In this document: piece by piece, positions 1 through 5,391 of the stretch
How the letters are laid out: each line of letters starts with the position of its first letter
Numbering within the stretch: position 1 is the stretch's first letter
Assembly: GCA_018819005.1 (NCBI GenBank)
Contig: JAHJQU010000374.1
Coordinates: 1 to 5,391, forward strand
Reading direction: 5' to 3'
DNA length: 5,391 bases
Source: Pseudomonadota bacterium
GTDB taxonomy: Bacteria > Desulfobacterota > Desulfobacteria > Desulfobacterales > RPRI01
The notes under the pieces: generated by a model
What the model was told of the DNA's origin: nothing
What the model saw: the letters and a program-made list of their open reading frames with translations, nothing else
Databases searched by the model: none
Position numbers and translations under genes: made by a program

Positions 1-1806
1 GTGGTTCGATATCAGCCAGAATCTTATCTCCCTGCCGGTATAACCCATGCTGACGAGATCTGAGATGGAGAGTCTCTCCTTTGTCTCATCCATCTTTTTA
101 CCGTCAACAAGCACCCGCTCGCAGTGCATCCAGAATTTTGCAAGCGGTTTCCCCGTCAGGGCCTTTGAGATTGCTATTTCGTTTTCATGGTGCGGAAAAA
201 CAAGTTCCCTGCTGCTGGTGTGAATATCAAAAGTCTCGCCGAGGTATTTCATCGATATTGCGGCGCACTGAATGTGCCAGGAGGGCCTTACATTTCCCCA
301 GTCTGTTGCGGTATATATCCCTCTTTTAAGCTCGGAAAGCTTCGCCCTTTTAAGCAGCGTAAAGTCCCGCGGGTTATCCTTTTCATATTCATCGAGATCA
401 ACTGTCGCGCCGATCTTTATCTTGTTTATGTCGATCCCGGATAATTTTCCGTAATCCGCAAAGCGGGAGATATCAAAATAGAGCGAACGGAGCTTTTCAT
501 AGGCATAGCCTTTTTTAACAAGCTTTCCGGCAACCGCTACCATATCTTCAATATGTTCACTCGCCCTCGGATACTTGTCGGCAGGCTTGATGCAGAGAAA
601 CTCGAGATCCTTCATGAACATGTCTATATGTTTCCCGGTAAACTCGGACAATCCAAGCCCGGCCTTTTCAGACCCGTTTATGGTCTTATCGTCAAGATCC
701 GTTATATTCATTATATGCTTTACCGAATATCCCCTGAATTCAAGATAGCGGCATAAGAGATCCGAAAAAACAAACCGCCGGCATTCTCCCGGATGCATCC
801 TCGCATGTGCTGTCGGCCCGCAGGAATAAACCGAAGCTTTGCCGGGATGAACAGGCTCAAAAGGCTCCTTGCTTCTTGTCATTGTGTTGAAGAGTTTGAG
901 TTCGATCTTTTCCTTAACCGCAAAGAGGGAAGTGCTCAGATAGCGTTCCCCGCTGTCCGGGAATATGACGACTATCGTTCCATCATTCATGGCTGACGCT
1001 TCGTTTGCGGCAATAACCATGGCGGCGCCGCTGCTCATTCCCACAAACAGCCCCTCTTCCCTTGCAAGGCGCCTTGCAGTTTCAAAGGCTTCTTCATCGT
1101 CGATATTCACTATTTTATCAATGAGCTTCTTTTCATAAATCTCAGGCCTGTATGCCTCTTTCATATTCTTGAGACCCTGGATTTTATGCCCGAGATACGG
1201 TTCGACTCCTACGATTCTGATATCAGGATTATATTCCTTGAGCCTTCTTGTGATCCCCATAACGGTTCCGGTTGTTCCCAGCGTGGCCACAACTGTTGTT
1301 ACTTTTCCTTCAGTCTGTCTCCATATCTCTTCGGCTGTTCCGAAATAATGGGCCTGCCAGTTCGCCTTGTTGTTGAACTGGTCCGTCATAAAATAGGCGC
1401 CGGGTTTTTCCCTGCAAAGACGGTAAACCTCTTCTATTGCTCCGTCCGTACCGAGATGTCCGGGAGTGAGCAGAATATCGGCTCCACGGGCTTTAAGTAT
1501 TTTCTGGCGTTCAATGCTTGCGGCTTCGGACATGGTAAGAAGCAGCCTGTATCCTTTGACCGAGCATACCAGAGCAAGACCTATGCCGGTATTGCCGCTG
1601 GTCGCCTCTATGACGGTCTTGTCGCGTGTAAGTTCGCCCGACTTTTCCCCCTCTTCGATCATAAAGAGGGCAGCCCTGTCTTTTATCGAACCTCCGGGGT
1701 TAAAGTATTCGAGCTTCGCGAGAATCCTTACTCTGGGATTAGGATTCATGTTTTTTATTTCAACAAGCGGGGTATTCCCTATTGTGTCCAGTATGGAGTG
1801 GCTCAT
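1..1806 (-). CDS. Cysteine synthase fused to a cysteinyl-tRNA synthetase-like domain (partial, C-terminus off the left edge)
   Basis: The reading frame is open for 602 codons from ATG at 1806 to position 1. Residues 1 to about 303 form a fold-type II PLP enzyme making cysteine from an activated serine and a sulfur donor. Seen are NPGGSIKDR with the probable PLP lysine K42, TSGNTG at 69-74, the phosphate loop GTTGT at 177-181, and GMSSGA at 256-261. The AHYFGTAEEIWRQT and GTTGT stretches look more CysM-like than CysK-like. From about K304 (LKLFNTMTRSKEPF) a CysRS-like class I domain follows with almost no linker: CGPT at 329-332, NITDLDDK at 367-374, WHIQC at 510-514, FPHHENE at 537-543. Predicted zinc ligands C329, C514, H539 and E543 are all present. 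However, HIGH is HPGE (338-341), the glycine triplet before FPHHENE is TSS (530-532), and KMSKS is KMDET (571-575). The start overlaps the tmk stop (ATGA) and has AAAGG seven bases upstream. Cysteine synthase activity is likely; tRNA charging is doubtful. The anticodon-binding end is not in view. Confidence 0.93.
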   Translation of the reverse strand, partial: MSHSILDTIGNTPLVEIKNMNPNPRVRILAKLEYFNPGGSIKDRAALFMIEEGEKSGELTRDKTVIEATSGNTGIGLALVCSVKGYRLLLTMSEAASIERQKILKARGADILLTPGHLGTDGAIEEVYRLCREKPGAYFMTDQFNNKANWQAHYFGTAEEIWRQTEGKVTTVVATLGTTGTVMGITRRLKEYNPDIRIVGVEPYLGHKIQGLKNMKEAYRPEIYEKKLIDKIVNIDDEEAFETARRLAREEGLFVGMSSGAAMVIAANEASAMNDGTIVVIFPDSGERYLSTSLFAVKEKIELKLFNTMTRSKEPFEPVHPGKASVYSCGPTAHARMHPGECRRFVFSDLLCRYLEFRGYSVKHIMNITDLDDKTINGSEKAGLGLSEFTGKHIDMFMKDLEFLCIKPADKYPRASEHIEDMVAVAGKLVKKGYAYEKLRSLYFDISRFADYGKLSGIDINKIKIGATVDLDEYEKDNPRDFTLLKRAKLSELKRGIYTATDWGNVRPSWHIQCAAISMKYLGETFDIHTSSRELVFPHHENEIAISKALTGKPLAKFWMHCERVLVDGKKMDETKERLSISDLVSMGYTGREIRFWLISNH

Positions 1807-2423
1807 GATAATACCTTTATTATATCCTGCCTTACATCATCTTCATTCTTCAGGGCATCAATGACAAAAAAACGACCCGGCTCAAGCCGTGCAAGTTCAA
1901 GATAACCTTCCCTTACCTTTTCATGAAAAGCAATGGCTTCTTTTTCAAATCTTGTTTCAATCCCTGCCCGTTCTCCTTCTTCTATTTGTTTCCACGCCCT
2001 CGAAAGACCGGCTTCGGGAGGAAGGTCGAGAAGAAAAGTGATGTCAGGCTTTAAATCATTGATAATCAGCCTGTGCAGTTTGCGCAATAAATCCATATCC
2101 AGACCGCGGGCATATCCCTGATACGCAATAGTTGCATCATAATAGCGGTCACATAAAACGGTCTTGCCTGCTGATAATGCCGGCCTTACAACTTTATTGA
2201 CGTGTTCGGCTCTGTCAGCCACATACAAAAGAAGCTCGGTTGAAGGGTCTATCCCACTGCTTTCAGGATCAAGGAGAATCGCACGGATCTTCTGACCTGT
2301 TACAGTGCCCCCCGGTTCACGGGTCACGATGCAATCCTTTCCTCTTTGCTTCAAAAATTCCAGAGCATGGCGTATCTGGGTCGTTTTTCCGGAGCCTTCG
2401 ATTCCTTCGAATGTTATAAACAT
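1803..2423 (-). CDS. tmk: Thymidylate kinase (dTMP kinase)
   Basis: A 206-residue cytoplasmic enzyme that phosphorylates dTMP to dTDP with ATP, the step feeding dTTP synthesis. Motifs are all in place: P-loop FEGIEGSGKTTQ (5-16), TREPGGT (34-40), the DRY motif CDRYYDA (91-97) followed by IAYQGYARG (99-107), and a LID-like stretch around RAGIETRFEKE (152-162). The P-loop lacks the basic residue of type I (yeast/human-like) enzymes and an arginine sits in the LID region, so it looks like the bacterial type II form. The frame stays open 39 codons further upstream, but that extension overlaps the preceding gene and is not Tmk-like. The start MFITFEG gives the usual family length and sits four bases after the upstream stop, with GGA eight bases before it. 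The TGA stop overlaps the ATG of the next gene. No key residue appears missing. Confidence 0.97.
   Translation of the reverse strand: MFITFEGIEGSGKTTQIRHALEFLKQRGKDCIVTREPGGTVTGQKIRAILLDPESSGIDPSTELLLYVADRAEHVNKVVRPALSAGKTVLCDRYYDATIAYQGYARGLDMDLLRKLHRLIINDLKPDITFLLDLPPEAGLSRAWKQIEEGERAGIETRFEKEAIAFHEKVREGYLELARLEPGRFFVIDALKNEDDVRQDIIKVLS
1814..1818 (-). promoter_or_regulatory. Ribosome binding site of the cysteine synthase::CysRS-like fusion
   Basis: AAAGG on the minus strand lies inside the 3' end of tmk, seven bases before the ATG at 1806. It supports the ATGA-overlap start and independent or coupled re-initiation of the fusion gene. Confidence 0.6.
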
Positions 2424-2427
2424 CTCT

Positions 2428-3408
2428 TTATTCCAGTCTCTTCTCTTCCTTTGGCGGCATCCCGTTTTCCCCTGTATAAAAATGGCGCTCAAGTATCTTA
2501 TGATAAGATGTCCAGTTTCCTCCTCCTTCGCCGGAAGCAATAAATTCCCGTATGCCGCTTATCTTGGAATCTATTTCATCGATATAATTAAGAAGGACTG
2601 CTTCAATCGTCTTTGGTGGCTCAGGAGAGCCGAAGTCTCTCGTGCCGTGATGGCTTACTATCATGTGCCTTAACATGAGCGCAAGGGCGTCCGGAAATTC
2701 TTTGATCTCCTTAATCTTCTCATCGATCATTCCAAGTCCTATCACTATATGGCTTAAAAGCCTTCCTTCATCCGAATAATCAATCTTAATATCGTATTCA
2801 AATTCCCTTATTTTCCCGATATCATGAAGAATCGTTCCGGCAATAAGAAGATCTCTGTCAAGACCGCTGTAATGGCCTGCTATCTTGTCCGCAAGTAAAG
2901 CCATTGAAAGGGTATGCTCCAGCAGACCGCCGATATAGGCATGATGCATTTTTTTCGCGGCAGGAGCTTTTTTGAATTTATCGACAAACTCAGAGTCATT
3001 CCAGAAAGCCGTGAAAAGCTCTCTTAAATTTTTCTCTTTGATTGAATCTGAAAGCCCGGACAGTTGCTTTAACATAGAATCGATATCGCGCCCTGTTGCC
3101 GGAAGGAAATCGGAAGGATCAACCGAATCCGGCAATATGGTCTCCATGCTCTTTATTACAACCTGAAGGGTTCCCTTGTATTCCGAAACATTTCCCCTGA
3201 CGTGAACAAAATCACCGGCATTTGTGCCTGCTGTAATTTTATCCACATTATCCCATAAGACACCTTTTATCTTTCCTGTCTTGTCGGAAAATGTATTGTT
3301 CAGATAATCGCTCCCGTCTTTTTTTTGAGCAAGAATCTTTTCATAAAGGACAAAAACATCATCCACCCTATCTCCTGCCTTAAAAGATCCGACATATTGT
3401 TTTTTCAT
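2428..3408 (-). CDS. YhaM-like 3'-5' exoribonuclease (OB-fold plus HD domain)
   Basis: A 326-residue protein. An N-terminal OB-fold nucleic-acid-binding domain (about 7-91, with FSDKTGKIKGVLWDN and GDFVHVRGNVSEYKGTLQVVI) precedes an HD metal-dependent phosphohydrolase domain (about 150-290). Visible HD motifs are HHAYIGGLLEHT (155-166), LHDIGK (194-199), SHIVIG (219-224), HMIVSHHG (248-255) and NYIDEIDSK (274-282). This order and these motifs match the YhaM family, best known in Firmicutes, which trims RNA (and some DNA) 3' ends in a metal-dependent manner. A GTG at 3414 would add two residues, but AGAAGG lies five bases before the ATG at 3408, so ATG is preferred. It starts 10 bases after surE and ends four bases before tmk, consistent with one operon. 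Substrate preference in this organism is inferred; a nucleotide phosphodiesterase is the main alternative. Confidence 0.88.
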   Translation of the reverse strand: MKKQYVGSFKAGDRVDDVFVLYEKILAQKKDGSDYLNNTFSDKTGKIKGVLWDNVDKITAGTNAGDFVHVRGNVSEYKGTLQVVIKSMETILPDSVDPSDFLPATGRDIDSMLKQLSGLSDSIKEKNLRELFTAFWNDSEFVDKFKKAPAAKKMHHAYIGGLLEHTLSMALLADKIAGHYSGLDRDLLIAGTILHDIGKIREFEYDIKIDYSDEGRLLSHIVIGLGMIDEKIKEIKEFPDALALMLRHMIVSHHGTRDFGSPEPPKTIEAVLLNYIDEIDSKISGIREFIASGEGGGNWTSYHKILERHFYTGENGMPPKEEKRLE

Positions 3409-3413
3409 AAACA

Positions 3414-3419
3414 CCTTCT
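3414..3419 (-). promoter_or_regulatory. Ribosome binding site deciding the YhaM-like start
   Basis: AGAAGG on the minus strand, five bases before the ATG at 3408. The alternative GTG at 3414 overlaps this motif and would have no usable site in front of it. The first base of the motif is the last base of the surE stop codon, so termination of surE may help loading on the next gene. Confidence 0.65.
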
Positions 3420-4180
3420 CATCTGTTATTTATATTCCAACCTTTAAGAACTTCCATCATACCGTAATCGGTCATGTCGCACTTGATTGGAGTTATTGAT
3501 ATAAATTTGTCATAAAGAACGGCTCCATCAGTGTCCTGATCATACACTGAAGGATTGGTATCATATCCCTGCCAGTAATACGTACGATTCCGTGGATCAA
3601 CTCTTTTTTCAAAAAACTCGGGGAAAATATCTATGCCCTGCCTGCTGATACGGACTCCCGCTGATTCTTTTATTGATATATCCGGAATATTAACATTAAG
3701 AAAAGTTCCGAATGGAAGTCCCTTTTCAACAACTTCCATGGTAAGTTTTTCAATAAATATCGCCGCATCGTCAAGGTGTTTCATGTCAAATCCCTGGATT
3801 GATACAGCTATGGCGCTGACACCATAAAAAGAAGCCTCCTTGGCCGCAGCAACCGTACCGGAATAGTTGACATTGACGCCGACATTGGCGCCGGGATTTA
3901 TCCCTGAAATGACTATATCCGGCTTACATCCGAGTATTTCAAGCACACCGAGCTTGATGCAATCGGCAGGAGTACCGTTAACGGCATATCCGGGAAGACC
4001 GCCATCCAGATCAACCCTGTTTGCGCGAAGAGGTTCATGCAGTGTTATGGCATGACTGACGGCGCTTCTTTCACGGTCAGGCGCTACAACTGTCACGAAA
4101 TGGCTTATGGCAAACCTCCTGTACAGCGCCAAGAGGCCATGAGCATAAATACCGTCATCATTTGTAATCAGCACTTTCAT
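3419..4180 (-). CDS. surE: 5'/3'-nucleotidase SurE
   Basis: A complete 253-residue SurE, the family's usual length. SurE is a cytoplasmic metal-dependent phosphatase that removes phosphate from nucleoside 5'- and 3'-monophosphates and, in some members, short polyphosphate. The metal site is clear: NDDG with D8 and D9, S39 in APDRERSAVSHAIT, and N95 in VSGINPGANVG. The AVNGTPADC loop (66-74) and NYSGTVAAAKEA (105-116) are also typical. The C-terminal part (RISRQGIDIFPEFFEKRVDPR, then YYWQGYD) fits the dimerisation and tail region. The ATG at 4180 has AAAGG nine bases upstream and the protein begins directly with the family's MKVLITNDDG. It is the first gene of the minus-strand run and faces lptD across a divergent intergenic region. 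In enterobacteria surE sits by pcm and rpoS, so the neighbourhood here differs. Confidence 0.97.
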   Translation of the reverse strand: MKVLITNDDGIYAHGLLALYRRFAISHFVTVVAPDRERSAVSHAITLHEPLRANRVDLDGGLPGYAVNGTPADCIKLGVLEILGCKPDIVISGINPGANVGVNVNYSGTVAAAKEASFYGVSAIAVSIQGFDMKHLDDAAIFIEKLTMEVVEKGLPFGTFLNVNIPDISIKESAGVRISRQGIDIFPEFFEKRVDPRNRTYYWQGYDTNPSVYDQDTDGAVLYDKFISITPIKCDMTDYGMMEVLKGWNINNR

Positions 4181-4189
4181 ATTAAAAAA

Positions 4190-4194
4190 CCTTT
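4190..4194 (-). promoter_or_regulatory. surE: Ribosome binding site of surE
   Basis: AAAGG on the minus strand, separated by nine A/T-rich bases from the ATG at 4180. It supports that start, which is also the only one giving the conserved SurE N-terminus. Confidence 0.6.
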
Positions 4195-4237
4195 AGAAAA
4201 AAATTGATCCTCCCGAGACAATTTTCGCTTTAATACT

Positions 4238-4269
4238 CGAATCCTTGATTCCCTGGTCCCCTGAATCCT
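4238..4269. repeat. Degenerate 8-bp tandem repeat, four units
   Basis: Four consecutive 8-base units in exact register: CGAATCCT, TGATTCCC, TGGTCCCC, TGAATCCT (approximate consensus TGAATCCC). It lies 58 bases upstream of the surE start codon. No reading frame explains the period, since 8 is not a multiple of three. It may be an old slippage-derived minisatellite or part of the surE leader; function is unknown. Confidence 0.6.
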
Positions 4270-4293
4270 TAATATCTATTATTTTTTATGATA

Positions 4294-4338
4294 CCCCAGT
4301 TTTAATATTTTTGAAAGAAAGTATTTCAAAAACTGGGG
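4294..4338. repeat. Interrupted inverted repeat / potential hairpin between surE and lptD
   Basis: The outer arms CCCCAG (4294-4299) and CTGGGG (4333-4338) are complementary. So are inner arms TTTTTGAAA (4308-4316) and TTTCAAAAA (4324-4332), leaving a 7-base loop and an 8-base bulge on the left side. The outer arms can instead extend to 10 pairs (CCCCAGTTTT with AAAACTGGGG). It lies more than 100 bases upstream of both start codons. Neither side is followed by a clean T-run, so it is unlikely to be a simple terminator. A regulator-binding site, transcript leader structure or small mobile-repeat remnant remain possible. Confidence 0.65.
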
Positions 4339-4397
4339 CTTGCTTTTTGCAAACCGCTCTTATATTCTGCCGCTGAAATTTGTCTCAAAGCAACTGA

Positions 4398-4407
4398 GCT
4401 TTAAAGC
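4398..4407. repeat. Perfect 10-bp palindrome GCTTTAAAGC
   Basis: A perfect palindrome in the lptD upstream region. Its left half also pairs with AAAGC at 4387-4391 across a 6-base loop, so AAAGC occurs twice around GCTTT. It could be a small operator, but in A/T-rich DNA a 10-bp palindrome can arise by chance. Confidence 0.3.
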
Positions 4408-4464
4408 AGATAACGATTTATTAACATAAAATAGAGATGGAACCTGAAATAATTTCGGATATCA

Positions 4465-5391
4465 ATGCTCAATTTCATGCGTAAAGACATAAGCCTTTTC
4501 CCTTTCTGTTTAAACAACCGGGCGCGTTCTCAGTCAAGAAGAGATGTCTGCCCTCATCCCGGCATACTGTTAATCATATTTGCCTTTATATTCATGTTTT
4601 ATTCGGATGTTTTTGCAGGACCTGTAGTCAGTGACCGCCTGTTTAAAGACGATAAGTCCAATGAACCATGGAACCTTACCGCTGATGAAATTAATCATGA
4701 CAGGAATACAGATATATATACAGCCTCAGGAAATGTAATAATAACCAAAATCAACAGAAAACTGACGGCCGATTTTGTGCGTTTTGACCACAAGGCATTT
4801 CACGCTCACGCACAGGGAAATGTCAAACTGACAGCAGGTGAGGATGTTCTCACAGGAAGCAGTCTGGATATGGATTTAAAATCCGAAATCGGTACTGTGC
4901 ATGACGGCACAATATTCCTTAAAGAAAACAACTTTAATATCAGTGGCAAATCAATTGAAAAAACAGGCGAGAGCAGTTATTTGATTGAAGAAGCTACCGT
5001 TTCAACCTGTGACGGCGAAACACCGGACTGGAAGGTTACAGGCAAAAAGCTTACAGTAGATATCGAAGGATACGGCTTTATAAACCACGCGGCATTCTGG
5101 ACAAAAAAATTGCCTGTAATGTATGTGCCTTTTATGGCTTTTCCCGCAAAAATAAAGCGACAGTCAGGTCTTCTGGCGCCCGAGATGGGACAATCCGAAA
5201 GGAAAGGAATAGAATATAACCAGCCCTACTTCTGGGCAATAAATGAAAGTTCCGATGCAACCTTCTATGCCCACCATATGAGCGAGCGTGGTGAAAAAGC
5301 AGGATTTGAATACCGTTATCTTTTAAGCGAGCAGACCAGGGGAACCCTGATGTTTGATTTTCTTAATGACAGGAAACAGGATGACGGTACA
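4465..5391 (+). CDS. lptD: LPS-assembly protein LptD (partial, N-terminal part; continues off the right edge)
   Basis: The frame is open for 309 codons to the window end. LptD is the outer-membrane barrel which, with LptE, inserts lipopolysaccharide into the outer leaflet. Residues 1-51 form a signal peptide with an unusually long basic n-region and a hydrophobic core ILLIIFAFIFMFYSDVFA, probably cleaved before G52. Residues about 69-215 are the periplasmic OstA/LptA-like beta-jellyroll that receives LPS from LptA. The domain boundary carries STCDGETPDWKV (180-191), VMYVPFMAFPAKIKRQSGLL (218-237) and QPYFWAINESSDATFY, matching the equivalent E. coli LptD segments (TSCLPGSDTWSV, PVPIFYSPYLQLP, PYYWNIAPNMDAT). 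C182 aligns with E. coli C173. The barrel starts near residue 240 and is mostly outside the window. ATG 4465 is chosen over ATG 4477 because GGA lies five bases before it, but this choice is weak. It is transcribed divergently from surE. Confidence 0.95.
   Translation, partial: MLNFMRKDISLFPFCLNNRARSQSRRDVCPHPGILLIIFAFIFMFYSDVFAGPVVSDRLFKDDKSNEPWNLTADEINHDRNTDIYTASGNVIITKINRKLTADFVRFDHKAFHAHAQGNVKLTAGEDVLTGSSLDMDLKSEIGTVHDGTIFLKENNFNISGKSIEKTGESSYLIEEATVSTCDGETPDWKVTGKKLTVDIEGYGFINHAAFWTKKLPVMYVPFMAFPAKIKRQSGLLAPEMGQSERKGIEYNQPYFWAINESSDATFYAHHMSERGEKAGFEYRYLLSEQTRGTLMFDFLNDRKQDDGT

Larger units (their letters stand above)
4181..4464. other. Divergent intergenic region between surE and lptD
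   Basis: These 284 bases contain no convincing gene on either strand. They must hold the start signals for surE (leftward) and lptD (rightward). An 8-bp tandem repeat lies nearest surE, a long interrupted inverted repeat in the middle, and the perfect palindrome GCTTTAAAGC (4398-4407) on the lptD side. Sigma70-like hexamers exist (TATATT at 4361, TAAAAT at 4427, TATCAT on the minus strand at about 4292), but none has a well-spaced -35 partner, so no promoter is called. A 15-codon reading frame starting ATG at 4437 overlaps the lptD start and is probably chance. Confidence 0.7.

Noticed and set aside
1186..1905. 239-codon plus-strand open frame
   Set aside because: It lies antisense to the cysteine synthase domain and the end of tmk, both of which show clear family motifs. 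Its translation has no recognisable domain, so it is a shadow frame.
2424..2540. 39-codon upstream extension of the tmk frame
   Set aside because: The extension overlaps the conserved-family YhaM-like gene, is not Tmk-like, and the internal ATG at 2423 gives the normal Tmk N-terminus and length.
4294..4350. Rho-independent terminator
   Set aside because: The hairpin is not followed by an uninterrupted T-run on either strand, and it lies upstream rather than downstream of both flanking genes.
4340..4366. Sigma70-like promoter for lptD (TTGCTT with TATATT)
   Set aside because: The hexamers are separated by only 15 bases and the -35 match is poor. In A/T-rich intergenic DNA this is not enough to call a promoter.
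4439..4461. Sigma-E-like element (GGAACCT) before lptD
   Set aside because: GGAACCT resembles a sigma-E -35, and lptD is sigma-E regulated in E. coli. However, no suitable -10 follows at the right distance and the site is too close to the start codon.

Overview
The window looks like chromosomal DNA from a Gram-negative, probably deltaproteobacterial (Desulfobacterota-type) organism. Three observations point that way: an LptD outer-membrane protein, moderate base composition, and a PLP-dependent cysteine synthase fused to a cysteinyl-tRNA synthetase-like domain. The lineage call is inference from protein flavour and gene content, not from a database match.

Layout: positions 1-4180 are a tightly packed minus-strand gene run, read right to left. 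It comprises surE (5'/3'-nucleotidase), a YhaM-like OB-fold/HD-domain 3'-5' exoribonuclease, tmk (dTMP kinase), and a cysteine synthase::CysRS-like fusion that leaves the window at position 1. Gaps are 10 bp and 4 bp, and tmk and the fusion overlap by an ATGA, so this is almost certainly one operon with translational coupling at the last junction. Positions 4181-4464 are a divergent intergenic region. It holds a four-unit, 8-bp degenerate tandem repeat, a long interrupted inverted repeat and a 10-bp palindrome. From 4465 the plus strand carries the 5' part of lptD, which runs off the right edge.

The first three operon genes share a nucleotide and RNA-turnover theme: SurE dephosphorylates nucleoside monophosphates, the YhaM-like enzyme releases them from RNA, and Tmk phosphorylates dTMP for DNA synthesis. 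The fourth gene is the most unusual. Its N-terminal half is an intact-looking cysteine synthase. Its C-terminal half keeps all four predicted zinc/cysteine-binding residues of CysRS, but the HIGH, KMSKS and glycine-rich motifs are altered (HPGE, KMDET, TSS). This suggests a CysRS-derived domain that may bind cysteine without being an ordinary tRNA synthetase. No mobile elements, CRISPR arrays, tRNAs or rRNAs were seen.
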